Assembly: GCA_016934825.1 (NCBI GenBank)
Contig: JAFGSB010000059.1
Span: 124,001-188,000 of the forward strand
Direction of reading: 5' to 3'
DNA length: 64,000 nt
Source: Candidatus Zhuqueibacterota bacterium
GTDB lineage: Bacteria > Zhuqueibacterota > Zhuqueibacteria > Residuimicrobiales > Krinioviventaceae
Positions 26,809-35,725 of this stretch are shown in pieces; the stretch's first letter is position 1; each line of letters opens with the position of its first letter. The notes below the pieces were generated by a model. That model did not search any database. It was not told where the DNA came from and worked only from the letters and a program-made list of their open reading frames with translations. The translations under genes were made by a program, and so were the position numbers.

Positions 26809-27334
26809 GATGACCTCCCTTAAAGAAATCCGTTGCCCGGATTTTCTGCCAAAAGTAATTATTCGTTTCAAAACCGGAAATAATCCGGGGACATTTCCCG
26901 GTTCAATATCCTGTTGGGATATTTTTCCAAAACCCGCATATTACCGTTATCAAAATAAACTGTTTGCTGCCGCTGAATGGGCATGCCGGTTTTTTCTTTT
27001 ATCATAAGGCTTTCCGGATGTTAGCATGGTTAAATTATGCAAACGGCCCAGACGAGTAACTCCGATCAGCATACACTCTTTCAGAGTCTTTTTATTAAAG
27101 CTCAATGGGGTCAAACGCATATTTTGTCCCGAATTTATATCAATTATACCGTTGCTTTCTGCGATTAGCCCTATACGTTAACCGGACACCGGCAATCTAC
27201 GGTTAGAGTATAATAAATATTTATGAAAATTGAAATAATATTACACTTTAATTGTTATTATGTTTGATGTTTTATAAAAAAAGATTTTTAATACAATTGA
27301 AACAAAAAATTTTGTAAAATAAACGGAGGATTTA
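26809..27334. other. Intergenic region before sodN
   Basis: About 520 bp with no supported gene. It contains a solo right end of the mobile element (27178-27192) and the leader of sodN with a possible promoter TTGAAA (27230-27235), 17 nt, TGTTAT (27253-27258). Short open frames over it resemble shadows. Confidence 0.45.
27178..27192. repeat. Solo end of the 178-bp mobile element
   Basis: TTAACCGGACACCGG matches the right terminal repeat of the elements at 25314-25491 and 35384-35561. No left partner is found within 200 bp, so it is likely a decayed insertion. Confidence 0.45.
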
Positions 27335-27835
27335 ATGAAAAAGCAAGTATTAACAGCGGTCACAATTATTGCCTTATACATGGTTTCCGGGACAACATCG
27401 GTTTATGCCCATTGTGAAATACCATGCGGTATTTATAACGATCAGCTCCGGGTGGATCTTGTCAAAGAACACATTACCACGATTGAAAAATCAATGAACC
27501 AGATTATCGAGCTTTCGAAACAAAGTCCGTTAAATTATAATCAACTCGTGCGCTGGATAGATAATAAAGAAGAACATGCGAACAAGATACAGGACATCGT
27601 TTATCAATATTTTATGACGCAGCGGATCAAAGCGGCCGATCCGGCGGATAAAGCCGCCTATGATGATTATGTCGGCAAACTCTCATATCTGCATCAAATG
27701 CTGGTTGCGGCGATGAAGTGCAAACAGACGACCGATCTTACCAACATTGATACGCTGAGAATGTTAATTGATAAATTTGCTAATGTCTATTTCAGCGAAC
27801 ATGATAAAGAGCATATGAAGGAACATCAAAAATAA
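27335..27835 (+). CDS. sodN: Exported nickel superoxide dismutase
   Basis: Converts superoxide to oxygen and peroxide. The nickel hook HCEIPCGIYND is present, with ligands His26 (also the amino terminus after cleavage), Cys27 and Cys31. A Sec-type signal ends in TSVYA immediately before His26, so signal peptidase cleavage would release the exact mature N-terminus required to bind nickel. Streptomyces enzymes instead use a short propeptide removed by a dedicated protease. The rest of the 166-residue protein is the four-helix bundle expected, ending in a Lys/His-rich tail (EHDKEHMKEHQK). A clear GGAGG ribosome site precedes ATG 27335, and a terminator follows. Confidence 0.9.
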   Translation: MKKQVLTAVTIIALYMVSGTTSVYAHCEIPCGIYNDQLRVDLVKEHITTIEKSMNQIIELSKQSPLNYNQLVRWIDNKEEHANKIQDIVYQYFMTQRIKAADPADKAAYDDYVGKLSYLHQMLVAAMKCKQTTDLTNIDTLRMLIDKFANVYFSEHDKEHMKEHQK

Positions 27836-27856
27836 GTTTTTTCTATCATTTCTGTA

Positions 27857-27898
27857 CCCACGCTGTCAGGTTGTATGCCGGGCAGTGTGGGCTTTTTT
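27857..27898 (+). terminator. Terminator of sodN
   Basis: CCCACGCTG ... CAGTGTGGG hairpin (one mismatch) followed by CTTTTTTAT. It lies 22 nt after the sodN stop. Confidence 0.8.
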
Positions 27899-28000
27899 AT
27901 TTATAGCTTGTTTTACAAGTATATAATTATTATAATTGTACCAAGATGTAAATGCGTGCAGGGGATAATAAATCTTGTTAATTATTCAGGAAACAAAAGC

Positions 28001-29779
28001 ATGAAAAGATTTTTTTGTTTTATAATTGTTGGTCTTTTAACGGTTTTCCTGTTATCGGTTTTTTCCTGCGGGAAATCCAAAAACAACATAAAGAATGGAG
28101 AGCAAATCTCCAAAGAGGAACGTCTTGAGTGGTTCAGGAAGGCAAAATTCGGTTTATTTATCCACTGGGGCCCGTACTCCAATCTCGCCGGCGAGTGGAA
28201 CGGCAAACAGGTGCCGGTCGGCCAGAACGCCGAATGGATCATGCAGAAACTCAAAATACCTGTCGGGGAATACCGGGAACTGGCGGCACAATTTAATCCT
28301 GTTTTGTTTGACGCGGAAGAATGGGTTTCCCTGGCAAAAAATGCCGGTATGAAATACCTGGTGATTACCGCCAAACATCATGACGGTTTTGCCATGTATC
28401 ATTCAACGGTGAGCGATTACAATATAGTCGATGCAACGCCGTTTAAACGCGATCCCATGTCGGAACTGGCAACAGCGGCCCAAAAAGCGGGGATACGGTT
28501 TTGTTTTTATTACTCCCATCGTGAGGACTGGGATCATCCCGACGCCTATGGCAACGACTGGGATTATGATGAATCACAGAAGGATTTCGAGCGTTATCTG
28601 AACGAGAAATCCAAACCGCAGTTGCGTGAACTGCTGACCAATTACGGCCCCCTGGGATTGATCTGGTTTGACCGGGGCATGTATACCCAGGAACAGGGCA
28701 GAGAGTTTGTATCAATTGTGCGGGAACTGCAGCCCCGGTGTCTGGTAAACGGACGTGTGGGGAATTATGATAAGGAATTATTGGGTGATTATCAGGATTT
28801 GAATGATAACGGCATGCCGACCGGCGGTATCGAGGAATACTGGGAAACCCCGCAAACCCTGAATCATACATGGGGATACAGCAGGTTTGATAACAACTGG
28901 AAATCCCCTGAAGAAGTGATCCGTCGGTTGGTGGAAATCGTCAGCAAAGGGGGGAATTATTTGTTGAATATCGGCCCCAAAGGCGATGGAACGATCCCCG
29001 CGGTTTCGGTTGACATTTTGAATAAAGCTGGTGAGTGGATGAGACAGAATGGGGAAAGTATTTACGGAACAACGGCGAGTCCTTTTTATGATTTGCCGTG
29101 GGGACGATGTACCGTTAAAGATGAAAAACTTTACCTGCACGTTTTTAACTGGCCATCAACCGGCCGTCTTACCGTTAAAGGACTGAATAACCGGGTAAAA
29201 CAAGCTTATCTGCTGATTGACGATAATACTCAATTAAAATTCACACAAACCCTGAACACCCTGACTATTGACGTCCCTCCAAAGCCGGTTGATCCTGTGA
29301 ATACCGTCATTGTACTGGATATTGACGGAAAACCGGATGTGCAGCCGCCGGTCGTGAAAGAGGACCCATACAATACAATAAATATGGATTTTGAAACAGC
29401 GGCAACCGGCGGTAAAGCGGTAAAACGATTTAACCGTAAAGGGACATTTCATATTTCCAAATGGACCGGACCGGACGATACGATTACCTGGCATTTTGCC
29501 GTTGCCTCACCCGGGACCTTTAATGTTCTGATCACTTATGCCGCCCGGGATGAATGGCGGGATAAGGAATATATCATCTCCGCAGCCGGGCAAAATTTAA
29601 CGGCGCGAACCGAATCCACCGGTGATTGGTATGATTACAAAATTTTTAATATCGGGAAATTTCAGTTCGACAAACCGGGACAATACACATTAACGGTCAG
29701 ACCGAAAACCGGCATGGATCATTATTTAATGTATTTTAAAGAGATTCGATTGGTTCGGGAATCTGAAAACAGCATATAA
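28001..29779 (+). CDS. GH29 alpha-L-fucosidase lipoprotein
   Basis: Retaining enzyme that removes alpha-linked fucose from glycans. The 592-residue product has a lipobox at Cys23 (SVFSC), so it is anchored to a membrane. The GH29 barrel spans about 45-390, with the substrate-binding region KHHDGFAMYHSTVSDYNIV and the WFD motif with nucleophile candidate Asp224 (LIWFDRGMYT). A beta-rich C-terminal part (about 395-590) contains a domain like carbohydrate-binding modules, with WHFAVASPGTFNVLITYAA. ATG 28001 is chosen for AGGAAA and the lipobox; an earlier in-frame start at 27875 would overlap the sodN terminator. Next to a GH2 gene and permeases. Confidence 0.9.
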   Translation: MKRFFCFIIVGLLTVFLLSVFSCGKSKNNIKNGEQISKEERLEWFRKAKFGLFIHWGPYSNLAGEWNGKQVPVGQNAEWIMQKLKIPVGEYRELAAQFNPVLFDAEEWVSLAKNAGMKYLVITAKHHDGFAMYHSTVSDYNIVDATPFKRDPMSELATAAQKAGIRFCFYYSHREDWDHPDAYGNDWDYDESQKDFERYLNEKSKPQLRELLTNYGPLGLIWFDRGMYTQEQGREFVSIVRELQPRCLVNGRVGNYDKELLGDYQDLNDNGMPTGGIEEYWETPQTLNHTWGYSRFDNNWKSPEEVIRRLVEIVSKGGNYLLNIGPKGDGTIPAVSVDILNKAGEWMRQNGESIYGTTASPFYDLPWGRCTVKDEKLYLHVFNWPSTGRLTVKGLNNRVKQAYLLIDDNTQLKFTQTLNTLTIDVPPKPVDPVNTVIVLDIDGKPDVQPPVVKEDPYNTINMDFETAATGGKAVKRFNRKGTFHISKWTGPDDTITWHFAVASPGTFNVLITYAARDEWRDKEYIISAAGQNLTARTESTGDWYDYKIFNIGKFQFDKPGQYTLTVRPKTGMDHYLMYFKEIRLVRESENSI

Positions 29780-29837
29780 ACGAAAGGAAATTGACGGCCG
29801 GGTCGACAAATATACAGTCTGAAAAAATGACAAAAAT

Positions 29838-31187
29838 TCACCGTTGGTTTTTAAACAGCCAAAAGGCCGGCAATCCGATCAGCACCGTTCCGACCGCAAC
29901 AGATGATTCAACCGGGCGTTCGAAACAGGTAAGAACCAACATAGACACACCAAACAGCAGGTAAATAATGGGTGCCAGGGGGTAACCCGGCATCTTGTAA
30001 AACTTTTTTGATTTCCTCAGTTTGAATACACTTAGCACGGCGAGCAGGGGGAAAATGCCGAGCGAAAAGCCCATATAGGTCAGTATCTGGTCGAATGTGC
30101 CGGAGAGAACCAGTATACCCGAAATAATTCCCTGCAGCACCACCGCTTTTACCGGCACTTTGAATTTGTGATGCACCTGTGCGGCAAATTTAAAAAAATA
30201 ACCGTCACGAGCCATAGCGTAATAGACACGCGGCCCGAGAATGATAAAAGCGCTTAGGGAGGAAAACAGCGCGAACGAGATCAGCACGGAGAACAATTGT
30301 TCGGCCGTATTGCCGAACAGATGACCGGCGGCCAGCCCGCCGATGGAAATGACCCCTTTCATGTCGGCCGGATTAACCGCATATAGGTACAGGATATTCA
30401 GGCCCAGATACAGCAACAAAACAACAGCGGTTCCGAATAAAAGCGAACGGGGCAGGTTTTTAACGGGATCTTTGATTTCCGAGCCGATATAGGTCGACGC
30501 GTTCCAGCCGCTGTATGCGAACATGATCCACATAAGCGAAAGCCCGATGGTTTTCCACCCGCCAAAGTCCAGGGTTAAACCGCCGCTCTGCGTAATATGG
30601 TGGAAATCGCCGTTGCCGTATGAAAAACCAAGCCCCAATAACCCGATGATCAATCCCACTTTTAATATTGTTAAAACATTCTGGACTTTAGCGCCGAATT
30701 CGATCCCCCGGACATGGATCAGGGTAAAAATGGTTATGACCAGAACGGAAAACAGTTTTTTGATCAACACCGGGTCCGATATACCGGATGAATTGCCCCA
30801 TAACAAAAGCCCGGGGAACGCCCTGAAGAAATATTCGCTAAAGCCGATGGATGAAGCGGCAATGGGCGCGGAAAATCCGACGATAAATGAGACCCAGCCG
30901 CTTAAAAAACCGAACAGGGGATGGTATAACTTTGAAAGAAATATATATTCACCCCCAGCCTGCGGGATCGCGGCGCCGAGTTCGCTGTAAGCCAGCGCCC
31001 CGCACAGCGCGATAACTCCGCCGACGAACCACAGGCCCAGCATCAGCAGGGGATTGCCCAGGTCGCGCATCAGCAGTCCCGAGGTGGTAAATATACCGGC
31101 GCCGATCATGTTGGCGATAACAATGTTGGTTACCGGAAACAGTCCTAATTTTCGCTGCAGGGCTGTTGTGTTGGGTTTTTGTTGCAT
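29838..31187 (-). CDS. APC-superfamily amino acid permease (LAT/SteT-like)
   Basis: A 449-residue carrier with about twelve membrane spans. The first span has VIANMIGAGIFTTSGLL, the GAGIFTTSG-type motif known in L-type amino acid and exchanger subfamilies, and YSELGAAIPQAGGEYIFLSKLY in span two to three follows the family pattern. Substrate is not defined. No strong ribosome site is seen at the ATG. The gene runs convergently towards the fucosidase gene and directly follows the exported methyltransferase gene on the same strand, with 37 bp between them. Confidence 0.85.
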   Translation of the reverse strand: MQQKPNTTALQRKLGLFPVTNIVIANMIGAGIFTTSGLLMRDLGNPLLMLGLWFVGGVIALCGALAYSELGAAIPQAGGEYIFLSKLYHPLFGFLSGWVSFIVGFSAPIAASSIGFSEYFFRAFPGLLLWGNSSGISDPVLIKKLFSVLVITIFTLIHVRGIEFGAKVQNVLTILKVGLIIGLLGLGFSYGNGDFHHITQSGGLTLDFGGWKTIGLSLMWIMFAYSGWNASTYIGSEIKDPVKNLPRSLLFGTAVVLLLYLGLNILYLYAVNPADMKGVISIGGLAAGHLFGNTAEQLFSVLISFALFSSLSAFIILGPRVYYAMARDGYFFKFAAQVHHKFKVPVKAVVLQGIISGILVLSGTFDQILTYMGFSLGIFPLLAVLSVFKLRKSKKFYKMPGYPLAPIIYLLFGVSMLVLTCFERPVESSVAVGTVLIGLPAFWLFKNQR

Positions 31188-31224
31188 TTTTTACCGGACT
31201 TGGTGTTTATTGAAAATTGTAGAG

Positions 31225-31874
31225 TTATTTTTTCGCTTTTTTGTAACTGATGGAAATTCCGGCGCGGCTTCGTTTGTCGATTGATGTATCCAGTTCGGGA
31301 TGATCTTTAATATATTCATAAAAGTTGCGTATATCCCGGCTGTAACTCAAATCGTTCACATTGTGGGCTGTAAAACAGCCGCCGACAACAAGTTTGGGTA
31401 ATACGGCTTTCAGGTAATTGATGTACCAGTATTTATCGGCGTCGCTGAACACAAAATCAAACGGGCCTTCAAGTTCGGGAACGATTTTGTGCGCGTCGCC
31501 CAGTCGGGCGTCTATATATTCCGAAAGCCCGGCCTCTTTAAAGTTTTTCAGCGCCTGTTCGTGGCGTTCTTTATCAATGTCAATCGTGATGAGCCTGCCG
31601 CCGGTTTTGCTGAGCGCCCAGGCTATCCATATCCCCGAATGCCCGGTGGACGTGCCAATTTCCAGCGCCCGGGTATAATTGTTTTTAAGAATAAGGTCGT
31701 ACAAAATTTGACCGTCAATCGACGATATATTCATATCATGCCAACGGCCGCTGTGTTCATCGAGGAATGTTTTCACTTTTTCGTCCAGAGCTAGATCTGT
31801 TTTGTCTGCCGCACAGGAATATATGATGTTTATGAATAAAAGAACAGTCAAGATCAGAAAAAAACATTTTTCAT
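31225..31874 (-). CDS. Exported family-3 O-methyltransferase-like protein, frameshifted in its signal peptide
   Basis: A class I SAM methyltransferase domain with GTSTGHSGIW as SAM-binding loop and DFVFSDADKYWYINYL, matching the caffeoyl-CoA/catechol O-methyltransferase fold. The intact frame begins at a TTG (31851) and starts inside a lipoprotein-type signal (INIIYSC). With one more T in a seven-T run on the minus strand (A-run 31858-31864), the ATG at 31874 with GGGAGA upstream gives the perfect continuation MKNVFFLILTVLLF. So either a homopolymer sequencing error or real on/off switching is present. A secreted SAM enzyme is odd, because SAM is made in the cytoplasm. Confidence 0.75.
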
Positions 31875-32154
31875 TTCACTTCTCCCTTGATAAATTCCTT
31901 ATTTAGAGCAGTTTTAATCAAGTATTACAACAATATTAAATCATGAATTATGCCTTTTTTGAATAGGGAATAATTTGTATATTATTCATAACCAAAGGGC
32001 AGTTATTTAGACGTCGACAAATTTTAAAATCTTTGCTATTATTAAATGATAAAACGAAATGGCAGTTTATGAGTTCCTAATTTTAACTTTTTTCAACATT
32101 TTATTATACGAATAAAACAGACCATTAACAGAAAATTTAAAATGAGGGCAAGCC

Positions 32155-34962
32155 ATGAAACACAATAGACCGAAAAAATTTTTATTATCTGTTTTTATCA
32201 TCCTGACAAGCGGTATATTAAGTTTATATGCCGCTCCAGTTGATCAAAAAAACATCCCCCTTCCTGAACATCCGCGGCCGGATTTTATGCGGGCGGACTG
32301 GCTGAACCTGAACGGACTTTGGGAATTTCAATTCGATAATGATAATACCGGATTACAAAAACAATGGCAAACAGGCGAAACAGAGTTTAACCTTACGATT
32401 TTGGTGCCTTTTTCGTGGGGTTCAAAATTATCGGGCGTGAAGGATGATGCGGATATCGGCTGGTATGCGAAAGATATTTCCGTGCCGGAAGGGTGGAAAG
32501 ACAAAGATGTTTTTGTCGTTTTCGGCGCGTGTGACTGGCACACAACCGCCTGGCTGGACGGGCAAAAACTGGGCGAGCATCAGGGCGGCTATACCCCTTT
32601 TGAATTTTTACTGCCGGCAAACCTGATACCCGGTAAAGGCCACCGGTTGGTGCTCAGGGTCGACGATACGCCGCACAAATTCAAACTGGAAGGGAAGCAG
32701 GGGTACGGCCGCGCCGCCGGTATCTGGCAGACGATCTATCTGGAAGCCCGCCCGCGAACGGCCTTCGACATCATTCATTTTACGCCGGATATTGATAATA
32801 ATAAAGTTACAGTCAAAGTCGTACTGAATAATCCGGCCCCGATCAGGAAGGAATTAGAGCTAAATATAACTACCGGGAGCGAACCCGTAACGGAAATAAT
32901 AAAAATCATCGATAAAAACAAACAGGACATTCAGTTTGACGTGCCCATCGAAAATCCCCGGCTCTGGTCGCTTGACGATCCGTATCTTTATGATGTGACC
33001 GCAATATTGAGCGGCCAGGCAGAATCCGATACCGTAAAATCCTATTTCGGCATGCGCAAGATCAGCGTGGGAAAACTGCCCGGCACGGAAATCCCGTATG
33101 TTATGCTGAACAATAAACCGGTTTACCTGCAACTGGCGCTTGACCAGGCTTATCATCCGGACGGGTATTACACATTTCCGAGCGACGACTTCATGCGCGA
33201 TGAAATATTACGCTCCCGCCGGATCGGTTTGAACGGCCAGCGCATTCACGTCAAGATCGGTATTCCCCGCAAACTGTACTGGGCCGACAAGCTGGGTGTG
33301 CTGATTATGGCGGATATACCCAACAGTTGGGGTCAACCGGACGAAAACATGCGCAATGAAACGGAATACGCAATGCGGCAAATGCTCAAACGGGACTATA
33401 ATCATCCCGCTATATTTTCCTGGGTGCTGTTTAACGAGACCTGGGGATTGTTTACGGATGAAAAGTATTTGCCGGAAACCCAAAACTGGGTCGCCGATTT
33501 GTATAGACTGGCCAAAAGCCTGGATCCGTCGCGGCTGATCGAGGACAATTCCGCCTGCAACCATGACCATGTGGTCACCGATTTAAATACCTGGCATGCT
33601 TATCTGCCCGGTTATGCCTGGAAGCAGGAACTGGATCAGATCGTTAAAAACTTTTATCCCGGGTCCCGGTGGAATTTTGCCGAAGGATATCGGCAGGCGG
33701 ACCAGCCCAATATCAACAGCGAATGCGGCAATGTGTGGGGATACGAGGGCAGCACCGGCGACGTGGACTGGTCCTATGATTACCACCGCATGATGAACGA
33801 GTTTCGCCGCCACCCGCAGATAGGCGGCTGGCTGTATACCGAGCACCATGATGTGATCAATGAGTGGAACGGCTATTACCGGTTCGACCGCAGCCAAAAA
33901 TTCACCGGTCTGGATGGTATTGTGCCGGGGATGACGCTCAACGATCTGCACGGCCCGTTTTATATCTCCACCGGACAGGACATTTGTTTATCCGTCAAAC
34001 CGGGAGCAACGGTCAGTGTGCCGCTGTTTGCCTCCTTTATGACGGACCGTTACGCCGGAACCGGTTTGACGCTGAAAGCGGAATTGTCCGGCTGGGACAA
34101 CCTCGGTATTTGGGAAAATTATTCGCGGAAAAAAGTATCGGTTCCCTGTGAAGTTTGGATGAACCGGGATCTGGAGCCGCTTGAGATCGCCATGCCCGCT
34201 AAACCCGCTCTGGCGGTGTTGAGTCTGGTGCTGGAAGACGCGATCGGAACAGTCTTGCACCGTAATTTCACGACATTTGTCGTGGCGGACGGCGCCTCGC
34301 CGGACAGGGAGTCGCTGAACAGAGACGGTCAAAAACTGGAGGTTGTACGGTTCGCCCCAAACAGCTTTGCGGAAACACAATGGTCGGAAAAACAATGGGA
34401 TGTACTGGACGGACTGAAAGTGAACGGCGCGGGCGCGGGTTATTTTGAGTACCGGATTAAATGGCCGCAGGATTTATCTGTCGACAATATCCAAAAAGCG
34501 ACTTTTCGTGCGGAACTGTCCGCCAAACAACTGTTCGGCAAGGACCGGGACGACCGCGGCGAGGTTGACGGCGATTATATGCGCGGCCGGGGCGCGCACG
34601 ATCCCTCGTTGAATCCCAACGCCTATCCCATGACCGACGAAACCAAATATCCCGGCATGGTCGAAGTTTTGGTCAACGGTTTATCGGCCGGGATATTCGA
34701 CCTCGAAGACGATCCGGCCGATCACCGCGGGATATTATCCTGGTTCAGCCAGCCGCGTGACCGTAAGCTGCGCGAGGCCGGCTCGTACGGTTATCTTGTT
34801 TCCGCGTTTATCCCGGAGAGCGCGCTGCGGCGGGCCGCGGAAACGGATCAACTGGTTATCCGCCTGAAGGTGAGCGACGCCCTGTCCGGCGGTCTGGCCG
34901 TTTACGGCGAACGCTTCGGCCGGTATCCCGTGGAACCGATGGTGGTGTTTGAGGTAAAGTAG
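32155..34962 (+). CDS. Secreted GH2 glycoside hydrolase (beta-galactosidase/glucuronidase-like)
   Basis: A 935-residue retaining glycosidase. A signal peptide (about 1-26) precedes the GH2 sugar-binding domain (about 50-190, with WLNLNGLWEFQFD and AWLDGQKLGEHQGGYTPFEF), an immunoglobulin-like domain (about 195-320), and a TIM barrel with acid/base Glu428 (SWVLFNETWG) and nucleophile candidate Glu523 (NSECGN). A long C-terminal beta region (about 620-935) is not assigned. Typical substrates are beta-galactosides, mannosides or glucuronides, and the sequence alone does not tell which. GAGGG precedes the ATG. Terminator-like hairpins follow. Confidence 0.85.
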   Translation: MKHNRPKKFLLSVFIILTSGILSLYAAPVDQKNIPLPEHPRPDFMRADWLNLNGLWEFQFDNDNTGLQKQWQTGETEFNLTILVPFSWGSKLSGVKDDADIGWYAKDISVPEGWKDKDVFVVFGACDWHTTAWLDGQKLGEHQGGYTPFEFLLPANLIPGKGHRLVLRVDDTPHKFKLEGKQGYGRAAGIWQTIYLEARPRTAFDIIHFTPDIDNNKVTVKVVLNNPAPIRKELELNITTGSEPVTEIIKIIDKNKQDIQFDVPIENPRLWSLDDPYLYDVTAILSGQAESDTVKSYFGMRKISVGKLPGTEIPYVMLNNKPVYLQLALDQAYHPDGYYTFPSDDFMRDEILRSRRIGLNGQRIHVKIGIPRKLYWADKLGVLIMADIPNSWGQPDENMRNETEYAMRQMLKRDYNHPAIFSWVLFNETWGLFTDEKYLPETQNWVADLYRLAKSLDPSRLIEDNSACNHDHVVTDLNTWHAYLPGYAWKQELDQIVKNFYPGSRWNFAEGYRQADQPNINSECGNVWGYEGSTGDVDWSYDYHRMMNEFRRHPQIGGWLYTEHHDVINEWNGYYRFDRSQKFTGLDGIVPGMTLNDLHGPFYISTGQDICLSVKPGATVSVPLFASFMTDRYAGTGLTLKAELSGWDNLGIWENYSRKKVSVPCEVWMNRDLEPLEIAMPAKPALAVLSLVLEDAIGTVLHRNFTTFVVADGASPDRESLNRDGQKLEVVRFAPNSFAETQWSEKQWDVLDGLKVNGAGAGYFEYRIKWPQDLSVDNIQKATFRAELSAKQLFGKDRDDRGEVDGDYMRGRGAHDPSLNPNAYPMTDETKYPGMVEVLVNGLSAGIFDLEDDPADHRGILSWFSQPRDRKLREAGSYGYLVSAFIPESALRRAAETDQLVIRLKVSDALSGGLAVYGERFGRYPVEPMVVFEVK

Positions 34963-34978
34963 ACTGATCCGAATAATG

Positions 34979-35005
34979 TGCGACGCACCCAGGAGGTGCG
35001 TCGCA
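34979..35005 (+). terminator. Terminator of the GH2 gene
   Basis: Perfect 11-bp stem TGCGACGCACC with a 5-nt loop, followed by TTTATAAAT, 17 nt after the GH2 stop. Confidence 0.7.
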
Positions 35006-35041
35006 TTTATAAATAGTTCCATGCATTAAAAATGGGGCTGT

Positions 35042-35067
35042 GCCCTTTTATAATAAAGGGCCTTTTT
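35042..35067 (+). terminator. Secondary hairpin with T-run
   Basis: GCCCTTT, 6-nt loop, AAAGGGC, then CTTTTT. It may back up the GH2 terminator or be part of the palindrome family. Confidence 0.5.
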
Positions 35068-35383
35068 CGTTTATCAAAACAATTTAAAATATTTAATACC
35101 ATTTTATTTATAAATTTTACTGAGGGCATAGCCCTCATAATTCATCGCACCGGGGCACAGCCCGGCGCGATCAAGTATAGGATCTGGATAAATACGAACT
35201 ATTTCTATATTTCCAGAATATGCCATCTCGCACTATTGACTGCCAAACCTTAGCATCATTCTTTGAGTCTAATCATTTTGAAATAGATGAAGCAACACAT
35301 GTGTAGTTTATTTATACACATCTAATGGATTGAAGAAATTCCCTTTTATTTAGGAGCGATAATTTTATTTTAAATACAATATC

Positions 35384-35561
35384 ACCAGTGTCCGGTTAAA
35401 TCCGGACGCAACACACGTAACATATTATATTATTAACGTTTTCGGATATGAATTCATTAATTGATTTGTTTGAAGAAATTAAATTTTTAAAATTATATAA
35501 CTTGATTTTTTTGAACTTGTAAACCGGATCAGGCAGCGGTGTCCGTTAACCGGACACCAGT
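35384..35561. mobile_element. MITE-like 178-bp element, copy B
   Basis: Same length as copy A. Left end ACCAGTGTCCGGTTAA (35384-35399) and right end (35546-35561) match as inverted repeats at 14 of 16 positions. Flanks AATACAATATC and GATACAATATA agree at 9 central positions, fitting an 11-bp duplication with one change on each side. A shared internal stretch ending TGAACTT.TAAACC is also conserved. No coding potential. Confidence 0.8.
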
Positions 35562-35655
35562 GATACAATATAAATAATATAATTTATTCTTGCGACTATT
35601 GATATAATTTGGTATTTTATTTTTAGACTTTAAGTTTGGCTCAGATAAAATGTAC

Positions 35656-35699
35656 AGGCATGGAATAGATTTGTAATATTATTATTCCATGCCTTTTTT
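35656..35699 (+). terminator. Intrinsic terminator in the leader of the kinase gene
   Basis: Perfect 12-bp stem AGGCATGGAATA, 15-nt loop, complement, then six T (35694-35699). It stands 26 nt before the kinase ATG with no gene between it and the mobile element, so it either ends a small RNA or attenuates the kinase transcript. Confidence 0.7.
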
Positions 35700-35725
35700 C
35701 TTTTATATTCAACGGGGAGCGAACT

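Larger units (their letters stand above)
34963..35725. other. Long intergenic region rich in hairpins and repeats
   Basis: About 760 bp with no supported gene. It contains a GH2 terminator (34979-35005), GGGC-NNN-GCCC palindromes at 35035-35045, 35123-35135 and 35153-35163, an intrinsic hairpin with T-run (35042-35067), the second 178-bp mobile element (35384-35561) and an intrinsic terminator 27 nt before the kinase start (35656-35699). The ATGTGTA/TACACAT inverted repeat at 35299-35321 is unexplained. Confidence 0.6.

Noticed and set aside
27857-28000. Extended start of the fucosidase at 27875
   Set aside because: The extra segment lies inside the sodN terminator; the lipobox and ribosome site support 28001.
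35299-35321. ATGTGTA/TACACAT inverted repeat as a regulator operator
   Set aside because: Single short copy in AT-rich DNA, with no regulator gene next to it.
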